From JAVEDQ01 sp963783105 (GTDB lineage Bacteria; Actinomycetota; Actinomycetes; Frankiales; Frankiaceae), in NCBI GenBank assembly GCA_963783105.1, contig CAWAMI010000009.1, positions 121,579-185,578 of the forward strand: a stretch of 64,000 nt of DNA. Reading direction: 5' to 3'. A program made the position numbers and the translations under genes. Below the pieces are notes generated by a model, which did no database searches, was not told the origin of the DNA, and saw nothing but the letters and a program-made list of their open reading frames with translations. Within the stretch, counting starts at the first letter, position 1; the number at the start of each line of letters is the position of its first letter. This document shows, piece by piece, positions 50,689-60,060 of the stretch.

Positions 50689-51918
50689 TCAGCCGACCAG
50701 CTCGGGCGAGGCCGACGGTCGCCGCACGTCGGCGCGCCGGAGCTCCGAGATGGCCTGCCACAGGCGCCGACTGGCGCCGGGTTCGGTCACGCCGCCGATC
50801 TCTCCGGCGAGCGCGTGGCGGCGGGCGCGGTGCGGGTCCCGCCCGGCGGCGACGTCGGAGACGAAAGCGCCCAGGTCCGAGATGTCGGTGACCAGCGGTC
50901 CGGGCGCGACGGCGAGGAGGTCGGGGACGTTGAAGCCGCGGGTGGCGGCGTACTCCTCGTAGTCCGGGCAGAACAGCAGCACCGGCCGGTCGACCACGAG
51001 GTAGTCGGTCCAGACGCTGGAGTAGTCGGTGATCAGGCCGCTCGAGGCGCCCAGCACCTGGTAGAGGCTGACGCCGAGCTCGTTCAGCGCCTCGTCGTCC
51101 ACGGTGCGCAGCCCGGGGATGCCGGCGTAGGTGTCCCGGTCCATCGGGTGCGGCTTGACCACCACGGTCACGCCGTGCCGGTCGGCCGCGGCGCGGGCGT
51201 GCGAGCCGAGCGAGGCCAGCTGCCCGGTGTCGCTGAGGCGCCGCCCGTCGCTCCACTCCCGGAAACCGGCGCCGTTGGAGTCCCGATAGGTCGGCATCCA
51301 GAGGATGAAGCGCGGACCGAGCAGCTCGTGCAGCGCCTGTCGCTGCGGATCGGTCATCGGCTCCACGAGGTCATCGATGCGGGGATTGCCGACGACGAGC
51401 ACCGAGGACGCCGGCATGCCGAACTCGTCCGCCTTCTTCTCACCCCACAGGCGCGTCTGGCCGACCACCGCCGTCGCGCCGGGTCGCACGGCGAACTCGG
51501 GATTCTCGGTGCGCTTCGGCCCGTCGCCGTGCCAGAGGTTGACGAACACGCGCCCCCGGCAGGGCTTCGGGCTGCTGTAAAGGCCGTGGGTGAAGCAGAC
51601 GACGTCGCTGCGCAGGTAGGCCCAGAAACCGGCGAGTGATCGCTTGTGCCGAATCGTCACCGCCGAGATCCAGCTTGCGTATTGCGCATTCCTGCCGGGC
51701 GTGCCGCTGGCCAGCCAGACGATGCGGCGCTCCTTGCCCTCGCGGGCGAGGAACCGCAGCAGGGAAACCGCGTTGCCCTCGTGATCGGGCCAGCCGTACA
51801 CGAGAACCTGGCGGCCCGGCGGAACGATGAGCAGAAGAATTCGTGTCAGCGAAGAAATGACAAAACCGCGGGAGGGCAACAGTGACCGCACGGTCGCTTG
51901 CCTCCGCAGGTTGCCCAT
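50689..51918 (-). CDS. CDP-glycerol/CDP-ribitol phosphotransferase family protein (TagB/TagF-like)
   Basis: About 409 residues from ATG 51918 (GTG 51924 is also possible; GGGAG upstream). Family signatures: VNLWHGDGPKRTE (catalytic His), VVGNPRIDDLVEP, LWMPTYRDSNGAGF, VVVKPHPMDRDTY and LITDYSSVWTDYLVVDRPVL. These peripheral membrane enzymes move a polyol-phosphate from its CDP form to a lipid-linked acceptor or polymer. The CDP-ribitol synthase-like gene lies divergently upstream, making CDP-ribitol the most likely donor. Confidence 0.88.
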   Translation of the reverse strand: MGNLRRQATVRSLLPSRGFVISSLTRILLLIVPPGRQVLVYGWPDHEGNAVSLLRFLAREGKERRIVWLASGTPGRNAQYASWISAVTIRHKRSLAGFWAYLRSDVVCFTHGLYSSPKPCRGRVFVNLWHGDGPKRTENPEFAVRPGATAVVGQTRLWGEKKADEFGMPASSVLVVGNPRIDDLVEPMTDPQRQALHELLGPRFILWMPTYRDSNGAGFREWSDGRRLSDTGQLASLGSHARAAADRHGVTVVVKPHPMDRDTYAGIPGLRTVDDEALNELGVSLYQVLGASSGLITDYSSVWTDYLVVDRPVLLFCPDYEEYAATRGFNVPDLLAVAPGPLVTDISDLGAFVSDVAAGRDPHRARRHALAGEIGGVTEPGASRRLWQAISELRRADVRRPSASPELVG

Positions 51919-52379
51919 CCCCACATTGCTCCCATGTTTCGGCCCTGCGCCCGGCCCTGGGCGCGGTGCACCTCAATTGGCTGACTCTACCCGCATGGCC
52001 TGCGCCGGGTTAGCGGTTCACCCCATCGAGGGGTCGTGTCACCGGTTCGGACTAATACTCGGCCGCCGGTGCGCGCGGCGCGGGTCCTCCGCACGCCGGA
52101 GGGGTCGGCCCCGGGAGCCGCCCGGGCCGCGCGAGCAGCGGGTCGGCGGCGCGGCGAACCGGGGCCGGGCTCGGAGATGGTTGATCCGTTCGGCCCTCGC
52201 CCGGGACGCGCGGCGGCGCCGAGGACGAGGACGCACGTACGCAGACGGGCAGGTCGCGGCCCTGTCCACGCCGGATCCGCGAGGGGTCGAACTACGGCGT
52301 TCGGCGTTCGCGGGCGGGCCCCGGCACGTACGATCTTGGGACCGTCTGCCGACCTGCCGCAGCCGAGAAAGGGCATCGA
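51919..52379. other. Divergent intergenic region between the TagF-like and CDP-ribitol synthase-like genes
   Basis: 461 bp with no credible gene; open frames here are G/C-driven and lack start signals. It contains a CCTCCG/CGGAGG hairpin in its first half and a TACGAT hexamer at 52329-52334, a possible minus-10 for the plus-strand gene about 45 bases downstream. It likely holds both promoters of the polyol-phosphate genes. Confidence 0.45.
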
Positions 52380-53765
52380 GTGGCGAACAGTGCTTTCCCC
52401 ACGACAGCGGTCGTGCTGGCGGGTGGCTCGGGGACCCGGGTCGGTCTCGGTGTTCCGAAGCAAATGCTGAAGGTGGCGGGAAAGACCGTCATCGAGCACA
52501 CGCTCGATATCGTCTCGGCTTCTCCGGTCATCGATTCCATCGTTATCGTGATGTCCGCGGAATGGATCGAACGGCTCAAATACACGATCGGCGATCGCTA
52601 TCCGAAGATCGAGGGGATTGTCGCCGGCGGGCGGGACCGTAACGAGAGCACGAGATTGGCACTCGTCGCGCTCGGTGAAGGCGAACGTAAAGTCCTCTTC
52701 CACGACGCGGTGCGCCCCTTCGTCGGCGGACAGATCCTCGTGGACTGCGTGGAGGCGCTGGAGCGGTACGAGGCCGTGGACGTCGTCATCCCGTCCGCCG
52801 ACACCATCGTCGTCGTCGACGAGAGCGACCGGATCGTCGACATCCCCGACCGCTCGCGGTTGCGGCGCGGTCAGACGCCGCAGGGCTTCCTGCTGTCGAC
52901 GATCCGGCGCGCGTACGACGAGGCGGTGAAGGACCCGGACTTCACGGCGACCGACGACTGCTCGGTGGTGCTGAAGTACCTGCCCGACACGGCCATCGGC
53001 ACCGTGCTCGGCAGTGAGCAGAACATGAAGATCACTCACCCGCTGGACCTGTTCATCGCGGACAAGTTGTTCCAGCTGGGGAGCGCGCACCTGCCGGAGC
53101 TGCCCACCCCGCCCGCCGACTCCCTGTCCGGGAAGACCGTCGTCGTGTTCGGCGGCAGCTACGGCATCGGGCGCGAGGTGGTGCTCCAGGCGACCGAGCG
53201 CGGCGCCGACGCCTTCTCCTTCAGCCGGTCGGAGACCGGCACCGACGTGCGCGACCCCGCCGGCATCGACCGGGCGCTGCAGACGGCGTTCGACGCCACC
53301 GGCCGCATCGACGCGGTCGTCGTCAGCGCGGCCGTCCTGGCCCGGGGTCCGCTGGTGGAGATGACCGTGCAGGGGATCGTCGAGCAGGTCGAGGTCAACC
53401 TGCTCGCACCCTCGCTGATCGCGCGGGCGGCCCTGCCGTACCTGGCGAAGACCGAGGGGCATCTCGTCTTCTTCACCTCGAGCTCGTACACCCGCGGCCG
53501 GGCCGAGTACAGCCTCTACTCGGCGGCGAAGGCGGCCGTCGTGAACCTGACCCAGGCGCTCGCCGACGAGTGGTCCGACCTGCGGGTTCGGGTCAACTGC
53601 GTCAACCCGGAGCGCACCCGGACGCCGATGCGGAGCATGGCCTTCGGTGAGGAGCCGGCGGGCAGCCTGCTCGCGCCCGACGAGGTCGGCAAGGCGACCG
53701 TGGAGCTGCTCGAGTCCGCGGTGACCGGGATGGTCATCGACGTGCGGCGCTCCGTCGAGGGCTGA
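52380..53765 (+). CDS. Bifunctional CDP-ribitol synthase-like protein (cytidylyltransferase plus short-chain reductase; Bcs1/Acs1 type)
   Basis: 461 residues. Residues 1-230 form an IspD/TarI-type cytidylyltransferase: VVLAGGSGTRVGLGVPKQML, AGGRDRNESTRLAL, FHDAVRPFVGG, RRGQTPQGFLLS and the KITHPLDLFIAD end block. Residues 245-461 form a short-chain dehydrogenase: VVVFGGSYGIGREVV (cofactor loop), the catalytic YSLYSAAKAA (Y-x3-K) and NPERTRTPM. The same fusion in Haemophilus reduces ribulose 5-phosphate and makes CDP-ribitol. GTG 52380 with AAAGGG seven bases upstream. Supplies the TagF-like enzyme next door, by inference. Confidence 0.88.
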   Translation: MANSAFPTTAVVLAGGSGTRVGLGVPKQMLKVAGKTVIEHTLDIVSASPVIDSIVIVMSAEWIERLKYTIGDRYPKIEGIVAGGRDRNESTRLALVALGEGERKVLFHDAVRPFVGGQILVDCVEALERYEAVDVVIPSADTIVVVDESDRIVDIPDRSRLRRGQTPQGFLLSTIRRAYDEAVKDPDFTATDDCSVVLKYLPDTAIGTVLGSEQNMKITHPLDLFIADKLFQLGSAHLPELPTPPADSLSGKTVVVFGGSYGIGREVVLQATERGADAFSFSRSETGTDVRDPAGIDRALQTAFDATGRIDAVVVSAAVLARGPLVEMTVQGIVEQVEVNLLAPSLIARAALPYLAKTEGHLVFFTSSSYTRGRAEYSLYSAAKAAVVNLTQALADEWSDLRVRVNCVNPERTRTPMRSMAFGEEPAGSLLAPDEVGKATVELLESAVTGMVIDVRRSVEG

Positions 53766-53812
53766 GCACCGCTTCCGCGGTCGGCCGGCTCCAGCGCCGG
53801 TTCAGTGGCCGG

Positions 53813-54721
53813 CTACAGCCGCTGGCTCGGCGCCCAGCCGGGGGAGCGCAACTCCGTGCGATCGGCCAGCCAGCTCGTCCAGTACCGGTTCGACGCCCGC
53901 TCCCACGGGCCCACCTTCGCCGGCGGATCCGCGGGCTTCGGACGGCTGGGACGGACGCTGTCCGGGCCGCGACGGAGCTTGTCGGGGTTCGACAGGTAGA
54001 TGTGGTTCGGCTCGGAGGTGAAGGCGACCGCGCCCTCGACCGGGGTCAACCGCTGAACGGGGCCACCGGTGATGTCCTCGAGCACGTCCAGCGGCGCGTT
54101 CGCGAGGCGGCGGTAGGACGTCCGCAGCCAGGGGGCGCCGGTGCGCTTGCGCATGGCCTCGGCCGTCAGACACGTCCGCAGCCAGTGCTTGGCGGCGACC
54201 TCCCGGGGCGTGTACTCCAGGTAGTCCTTGGCGTTCTGCCACGACGTGATCACCTCGTGGGGATCCCGCACCAACTCCACGAAGCGGACGTCGGCCCAGG
54301 GCTGCTGGGCCAGGAGGAAGCCGAGCCACGGGGTCTTCGACTCGTCGACGACGATCTCCCCGGTCGAGCCCAACGTCTCGTAGACGTGGCGCAGCTCCGA
54401 CAGCCCGCTGCGCACGCCGGGCCGGAGCCGGCCGGGGGCGACGAAGCCGGCCAGCTGGTCGAGTTGCGCCGCGTAGTCCGCCCGCAGCCAGGCGGCCAGC
54501 CGGTCCGGCTCCGCCTTCCAGGAGGAGATCAGCGGACCCCAGAGCTCACAACCCTCGTGCGGCTCGCCGCAGCCGCAGACCATCGGCCAGCTGTAGGCGT
54601 CGCCGGCGTAGCGGGTCTCCCCGACGGCGCGGTAACCGTCCTGCAGGTCGAGGAGGCGGGAGAGCAGCGTGGTCCCCGAGCGGCCGGAGCCGACCAGGAA
54701 CAGCACCGGCAGCTTGCTCAC
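53813..54721 (-). CDS. Sulfotransferase family protein
   Basis: 302 residues from GTG 54721, with GGGGAG six bases upstream. PSB loop VLFLVGSGRSGTTLLSRLL at residue 6, VDESKTPWLGFLL, and the 3'-phosphate site VRFVELVRDPHEVITSW. A Cys cluster, CGCGEPHEGCELW, near residue 50 is shared with the sulfotransferase at 62860 and may bind metal or form a disulfide. Convergent with the CDP-ribitol gene; upstream of it lie the three propeller/LamG genes. Confidence 0.85.
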   Translation of the reverse strand: MSKLPVLFLVGSGRSGTTLLSRLLDLQDGYRAVGETRYAGDAYSWPMVCGCGEPHEGCELWGPLISSWKAEPDRLAAWLRADYAAQLDQLAGFVAPGRLRPGVRSGLSELRHVYETLGSTGEIVVDESKTPWLGFLLAQQPWADVRFVELVRDPHEVITSWQNAKDYLEYTPREVAAKHWLRTCLTAEAMRKRTGAPWLRTSYRRLANAPLDVLEDITGGPVQRLTPVEGAVAFTSEPNHIYLSNPDKLRRGPDSVRPSRPKPADPPAKVGPWERASNRYWTSWLADRTELRSPGWAPSQRL

Positions 54722-54884
54722 GTCGTCTCCCCGGGGCTGATCCTGCAGGCGCTGCGGAACGGCAGCCACAGCAGCGGCCATTCTTTCATCACCATCGACG
54801 CCCGGCGCTCCATCGCGAGCGCCGTGCCCGGGAGCACACGTTGCGGGCGCCGCCGCGGGGCGGTCGGACTACGCGCCGGTGCCT

Positions 54885-57260
54885 CTACTCGGCGGCCCCG
54901 AAGTGCGCCGCCACCTGGGCAGGCGTGAGCACGGTCGGGTACACCGCGACCTCGTCGACCTCGCCGTTCAGTCCGGGACTGAAGGGCTGGTTCGGGAAGC
55001 CCGACAGGGTGTCCACGCCGACCCGCCAGACACCGTTGCCGGTCGCCTTGGGCAGGTAGGACTTCGAGTCGGAGGTGCTGGCGACGCGGGTGCCGTCCAC
55101 GTAGAGCGCCATGCCGCTGGTGCTGCTCTGGGTGGCCACGAGGTGGTGCCAGCTGCCGTCGTTGTAGGACTGCGGGGACCACAGGTAGCAGGTTCCGCCG
55201 ACCATGTACCGGTTGCCCGGCCGGCAGGTGCTCCCGTTCCGGGTGAAGATCGAGTAGTTGATCTGCCCGCTGTTCAACATGTAGACGGCGCGGTCCGGCG
55301 TGCTGCTCGTCCCGGTCGCGTTGTTCGACCAGCCGATCATGCGGCCACCGTTGGTCTGCCCCGGCTCGGTCCGGAACCACAGCTCCAGCGAGTAGTCCGA
55401 GGGCGGCGGGGCGGGCGCGGCCGTGGGGGAGAGGTTGGCGGTCGTGCGGTTCAGGCCGACGGCGCCGTTGCCACGGATCGCGCCGTCCCGGCCGAGGCTG
55501 ATGCCGGAGCGGTATGCCCCGGGCGCGTTGTTGCCGCTGCTGTCGGCCGCCGTGCCGCCGCCGGTCTCGTCGAGGCGCCAGTAGAACGACGGCGAGTCGG
55601 CGAGAACGCTGGCGCGGTACCCGCCGGTCGGGGCGCCGGCGGTCGAGAACGTGATGTTCCTGCCGTAGCGCAACCCGCTGGCGTCGTAGGCGCGGGCGGC
55701 GTACTTGTGCCTCCCGTTCGGGGCGGAGTCGTCCCGCCACACGTAGGAGGGGCTCTGCCACCACGGCGAATCGACCGGCCCGACCTCGTCGATCACCTGG
55801 TTGTCCCGGAGGATCTTGTAGGTGAGGTAGCGGTCGTCGGGGTCGCTCGAGCCGGTCCAGCGCAGGGTCACCTGCCCCGGTGCGGCGCTCGTCCCCGTCA
55901 ACGACGCCGGCCGCGTCGGGCGCGCCCCGTTGCCGCCGGGGGCGAAGCGAGCGAGCCCGCGCTGCGTGGCGCCGTTCACCGTCGTGAACTGTCCGCCGAC
56001 CCACAGCTGGGTGCCGTCCGTGGCCATCGCGCGCGGACCGATCTCGTCGGGAGATGCGCCGTTCGTCGGCCCGGCGTTGGTGACCGGGTACCAGGTGCGG
56101 AGCTGCCCGCCACCGCTGTTGGCGTCCCCGTCCTTCTGTTCCGCGAGCAGGTGGTGCCACGAGGAGGAGTCGTTGGCGAAGGGCGTCTGGCCGAACCCGC
56201 CCGTGGGCAGGCGGCTGCAGTCGTGGCTGTGCGAGCCGACGTAGAGCGAGCCCCCGACCACCGCCAGGGCCTGCGTGGCTCCGAGGCAGTTGGTCTTCCA
56301 GTTGAGCTCCCCGGTCGACGGGTTCACGGATGCCTGGCCGTCGAAGATGCCGTAGCCGCTGCCCTCGGCGCCGAGGAAGATGCTCGTGCCGTCGGTGGTG
56401 AGGGTCTTGACGTCGGAGCGGGTGTTGCCGACCTGGCCCGGGATGATGGTGTTCGACATCGGGCCGTTCACGTCGCCCGTGGCCTCGTCGACCTGCGCGA
56501 TCCCGCTGTGGGCTGCCCCGTTGACCTTGCGGAACTTCCCGCCGAGCACGACGCTGCCCGGGCGGGGCCCGACCATCAGCGCGTAGACGTTGCCGTCCAC
56601 GTCCGGGGTCCAGGTGCTGCGGAAGGCGCCGCCGCTGCCGTTGATGGTGAACGCCGCGACCCGGGACCGGGGGACGCCGCCGACGGAGCTGAAGGCCCCG
56701 CCCGCGTAGAGCGCGGTGTTCGTGCTGGCGAGGGCGCGCACCTGCCCCTTGATCTGCGGGTTGTAGGGGAACAGCGTCGGCGTCGACTTCGTCAGGTCCC
56801 ACCCGGCGACCTTCTTGCGGGGACCGCCGAAGTCGCCACCCGCGTAGAGCTTGCTGCCGTCGGGGGTGACGGTGAGCGCCCACACCCGGGCGCTGAGGCC
56901 GGGGTTCGCCCAGGTGAAGGGGCGACCGTTGCGGACACACGGCGTCGGCGCGACGCACGGCCGGCCGGTGGCGGCGTCGAATGCGGCCACCCGGCCCATC
57001 GACACCGAGTCCGACCCGGAACCCGGCGCCCGGAGGGCGGTGAAGTCGCCGGCGGCGAACACGATGCCCTGGCTGTAGGCGAGTGCCCACACCGAATTGT
57101 TGGTCTGCCACATCGACGAGGCGACGGCGGGCAGCGTCTCGGGTGCGTCCGGCGCTCCGGTGATGGCGCCCGCGTTGCCGGTGCCGAGCGACACCGCCGC
57201 TATGGGCAGGGCGGCGACGAGGACGAGTGCGGCGCTGCGGCGTGAAGCGTGGAAACGCAT
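54885..57260 (-). CDS. Secreted beta-propeller plus LamG protein
   Basis: 791 residues from ATG 57260 (GGGGGT about nine bases upstream; a GTG at 57287 is rejected). Signal peptide ALVLVAALPIAAVSLG then NAGA, with no lipobox, so secreted by signal peptidase I. The propeller has VFAAGDFTALRAPG, LYAGGDFGG, LYAGGAFSSVGG, TNCLGATQALAV and SHSHDCSRLPTGGFGQ. LamG has PSFYWRLDETGGGTAADSSG and a Cys pair (GSTCRPGNRYMVGGTCYLW) absent from the two lipoprotein paralogues. Ends FGAAE. Downstream gene in the tandem set of three. Confidence 0.85.
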   Translation of the reverse strand: MRFHASRRSAALVLVAALPIAAVSLGTGNAGAITGAPDAPETLPAVASSMWQTNNSVWALAYSQGIVFAAGDFTALRAPGSGSDSVSMGRVAAFDAATGRPCVAPTPCVRNGRPFTWANPGLSARVWALTVTPDGSKLYAGGDFGGPRKKVAGWDLTKSTPTLFPYNPQIKGQVRALASTNTALYAGGAFSSVGGVPRSRVAAFTINGSGGAFRSTWTPDVDGNVYALMVGPRPGSVVLGGKFRKVNGAAHSGIAQVDEATGDVNGPMSNTIIPGQVGNTRSDVKTLTTDGTSIFLGAEGSGYGIFDGQASVNPSTGELNWKTNCLGATQALAVVGGSLYVGSHSHDCSRLPTGGFGQTPFANDSSSWHHLLAEQKDGDANSGGGQLRTWYPVTNAGPTNGASPDEIGPRAMATDGTQLWVGGQFTTVNGATQRGLARFAPGGNGARPTRPASLTGTSAAPGQVTLRWTGSSDPDDRYLTYKILRDNQVIDEVGPVDSPWWQSPSYVWRDDSAPNGRHKYAARAYDASGLRYGRNITFSTAGAPTGGYRASVLADSPSFYWRLDETGGGTAADSSGNNAPGAYRSGISLGRDGAIRGNGAVGLNRTTANLSPTAAPAPPPSDYSLELWFRTEPGQTNGGRMIGWSNNATGTSSTPDRAVYMLNSGQINYSIFTRNGSTCRPGNRYMVGGTCYLWSPQSYNDGSWHHLVATQSSTSGMALYVDGTRVASTSDSKSYLPKATGNGVWRVGVDTLSGFPNQPFSPGLNGEVDEVAVYPTVLTPAQVAAHFGAAE

Positions 57261-57363
57261 GGTGGTGTACCCCCGGAATGAGCTCACGCCGTTCTATGCG
57301 GGATGAGGGCCTCGCGCGACGGCAAGGCCACCATCTCCATAGAAACGACATATTCGAGTGAAC

Positions 57364-57387
57364 AAATCGGGACACTCATCCCGATTT
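57364..57387. terminator. Hairpin between tandem propeller/LamG genes
   Basis: AAATCGGGA (57364-57372) pairs perfectly with TCCCGATTT (57379-57387) over a 6-base loop, about 80 bp past the stop of the minus-strand gene 57466-59904. On that strand it is followed by a short T-rich run, as expected for a rho-independent terminator. Confidence 0.7.
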
Positions 57388-57465
57388 CGGTGCGCGCGAA
57401 TGCCCCGGGAGATGACGCACAGCTCCCGGAGCATTTCGCGGCGTGGTCTGGCGGAGCGTGGCGAC

Positions 57466-59904
57466 CTACTCCGCGCTCTTGAAGTGGTTGCCGACGGTCG
57501 CCTTGTCGAGGGCGACGGGGTAGACGGCCGCCTCGTCGATGGCCCCCGGCATGGCCTTGTTCGCCGGGATGAAGGCGAGCCCGGTCATCGTGTCCACACC
57601 CAGCCGCCAGAAGCCTGCGGCCGTGGCCTTCGGCGTCTGCCCGGCGGCGAGCGTCTGGCTGCCGACCTGCTTCCCGTCGACGTACAGGCGGATCGAGGTG
57701 GCGTCCTGGGTGGCGACCACGTGGTGCCAGCTGCCGTCGTTGTAGGACAGGGGGGACCAGACGTAGCAGGTGTGCGCCTGCCCGTACCGGTTGGCCTGGC
57801 GGCAGGTGCTGCCGTTCTTCGTGAAGATGGAGAACGTCAGCTGGCCGCCGTTCTGCATGTACACGACCCGGTCCGGTGTGGAGCTGAGGTTCGGCTTCCA
57901 GCCGGCCGCCCCGGAGACGTTGACGGAGTTCTTGTTGCCCCAGCCGATGATCCGGCCGCCCCCCTTCTGGTTCGGGGCCGTCTTGATCCACGCCTCCATG
58001 CTGACGTTCGCCGGCGGGAGGGTCGCGGTGGCCGATGTGGGCGAGATGATGGTGTTCGTCGCCGTGCCCACCGCCTTGTCGCCGGCGATGGCGCCCTCGA
58101 CGCCGCGGGTCGCGGCCCGACGGTAGGTGCCCGTCACGTTGTGGCCGCTGCTGTCGGCCGCGGTGGTGCCGCTCGCCTCACCGAACCGCCAGTAGAACGT
58201 GGGGGCGTTCGCCTTCACCTTGTCCTGGTAGGAGCCCGTGGGCGTGTTCACCGGCGACGCCTTCGCCCGGATCGCGGGGTCCGCGAAGGGGGTCAACCCG
58301 TTCGCGTCCGTCACCTGCACCGAGTAGGTGTGCGTTCCGGCCGGCACCCCGGTGTCGCGGAAGACGTAGACCGGGGTCTGCCACCACGGGCTGTCGGCCG
58401 GTCCGACGGTGCCGATCTGGGTGTCGTCCCGGAAGATCGTGTACGTCAGGAACTTGTCGTCCGGGTCGCTCGACCCGGTCCACCGGACCGTCACGTTGCC
58501 CGCGGTCGGGCTCACGGCGGACACCGTGGGCGCGACCGGGCGCATGCCGTCGCCGACGGGCCGGAAGCTCGTCAGACCCTGCTGGTCCCGGCCGTTGACC
58601 TTGCTGAACTGACCGCCGACCCACAGGTTGGTGCCGTCGGTCGCCATCGCCCGGGGGCCGAGCTCGTTGGGCCCGACCGGGGTGTTCGGGGAGGCGTTGG
58701 TGGTCGGGAACCATTCCCGGAGCGGGCTGCCACCCGTTCCACCGTTGCCGTCCTTCTCCTGGGCGACGAGGTGGTGCCAGGACGTCGAGTCGTTGGCGAA
58801 GGGCGTCTGCCCGAAACCGCCGCTGGCGAGGCGGGTGCAGTCGTGCGAGTGCGACCCGATGTAGAGCGTCGGACCGATCGGGGCGAGCGCCTGCGTGGCG
58901 CCGAGGCAGTTGCTGCGCCAGTTGAGGGCGCCCGAGTTCGGGTTGATCGAGGCCTGGCCGTCGAAGATGCCGTAGCCGCTGCCCTCGGCGCCGAGGAAGA
59001 TGCTGGCGCCGTCGGTGGCGAGCGCCTTGACGTCGGAGCGGGTGTCGCCGACGACGCCCGGGATGATCGTGTTGGAGATCCGGCCCTGGCCGGTCGCGGG
59101 CACCTGGCCGTTCGTGCGGTAGAGCTGCGTGACGCCGCTCTGCGCGACGCCGTTCACGGTGCGGAAGGTGCCGCCGAGGACGACCGTGTCCGCGCGGGGT
59201 CCGACCATCAGCGCGTTGACGTTGTACGGGCTACCGCTCGGCGAGGCCAGCACCGGCTTCCAGGTGCTCCGGAAGGTCGGGGCCCCGGACGCGGGGATGC
59301 TGAAGGAGGCCACCCGCGGGTTCGGGGCGGTGATGGCGCCGCCCACGTAGAGCTCCGTGTCGCTGGCGGCCAGGGCACGGACCTGCCCGGAGACGCCGGT
59401 GGTCCAGCCGATCTTCGTCGCGCCGGTGGGGGTCAGGTTGTAGGCGAGCACCTTGCCGCCCATGTCCCCGCCGGCGAACAGCCGCTTGCCGTCCGGGGTG
59501 ACGCTGAGCGCCCAGACCCGGTTGGCGGGCCCGGGCGTCGTGGCGCCGATCGCGGGGTCGCGCCAGATGAAGCCGTTGCAGTCGGCCGCGGTCCGGCACG
59601 GCACCCCCGTGGCGGCGTTGAACGCAGCGAGGCGACGCATCGGCACCTCACCCGTGCCCTTCGGCGTGTCCGGCGGGCGGACGGAGGTGAAGTCCCCGCC
59701 CGCGAAGACGATGCCGTTGCTGTAGGCCAGCGCCCACACCGCGTCGTTGGTCTGCCACATCGGGGTGTCCGTGGCCGGCAGCGTCACCGGCGCCGACGGG
59801 CCGCCGGTGACGGCGTCGGCGCCGGAGATCCCGACGGCGACCGAGGCGACGGGCAGGGCCACCGCGAGTGCTGTGACGGCGATACGGCGGGTGCGTCCGA
59901 GCAT
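57466..59904 (-). CDS. Secreted beta-propeller plus LamG protein
   Basis: 812 residues, ATG 59904. Signal peptide VTALAVALPVASVAVG ... GADA without lipobox. Propeller strands include VFAGGDFTSVRPPD, LFAGGDMGGK, LYVGGAIT, SNCLGATQALAPIG and LWVGGQFSKVNGRDQQG; the LamG domain has PTFYWRFGEASGTTAADSSG, the Cys pair GSTCRQANRYGQAHTCYVW and YNDGSWHHVVATQDA. Ends FKSAE. Middle gene of the tandem triplet; close in layout to its two neighbours, so recent duplication is likely. Confidence 0.85.
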   Translation of the reverse strand: MLGRTRRIAVTALAVALPVASVAVGISGADAVTGGPSAPVTLPATDTPMWQTNDAVWALAYSNGIVFAGGDFTSVRPPDTPKGTGEVPMRRLAAFNAATGVPCRTAADCNGFIWRDPAIGATTPGPANRVWALSVTPDGKRLFAGGDMGGKVLAYNLTPTGATKIGWTTGVSGQVRALAASDTELYVGGAITAPNPRVASFSIPASGAPTFRSTWKPVLASPSGSPYNVNALMVGPRADTVVLGGTFRTVNGVAQSGVTQLYRTNGQVPATGQGRISNTIIPGVVGDTRSDVKALATDGASIFLGAEGSGYGIFDGQASINPNSGALNWRSNCLGATQALAPIGPTLYIGSHSHDCTRLASGGFGQTPFANDSTSWHHLVAQEKDGNGGTGGSPLREWFPTTNASPNTPVGPNELGPRAMATDGTNLWVGGQFSKVNGRDQQGLTSFRPVGDGMRPVAPTVSAVSPTAGNVTVRWTGSSDPDDKFLTYTIFRDDTQIGTVGPADSPWWQTPVYVFRDTGVPAGTHTYSVQVTDANGLTPFADPAIRAKASPVNTPTGSYQDKVKANAPTFYWRFGEASGTTAADSSGHNVTGTYRRAATRGVEGAIAGDKAVGTATNTIISPTSATATLPPANVSMEAWIKTAPNQKGGGRIIGWGNKNSVNVSGAAGWKPNLSSTPDRVVYMQNGGQLTFSIFTKNGSTCRQANRYGQAHTCYVWSPLSYNDGSWHHVVATQDATSIRLYVDGKQVGSQTLAAGQTPKATAAGFWRLGVDTMTGLAFIPANKAMPGAIDEAAVYPVALDKATVGNHFKSAE

Positions 59905-60060
59905 CAGCGAGGTCCCTTTCGACGAGCAGCGGAATCTGTATACGTGGCGGAATTACCGGGCGGGACGTTTTCCTCGAACCCACCCGAGATCGGTGTCTCG
60001 GAAACGGAGAGTGACGGCACGTCGGCGGCAGCGCTGCCATCGGGCGGTCGCCGTGGCGGG

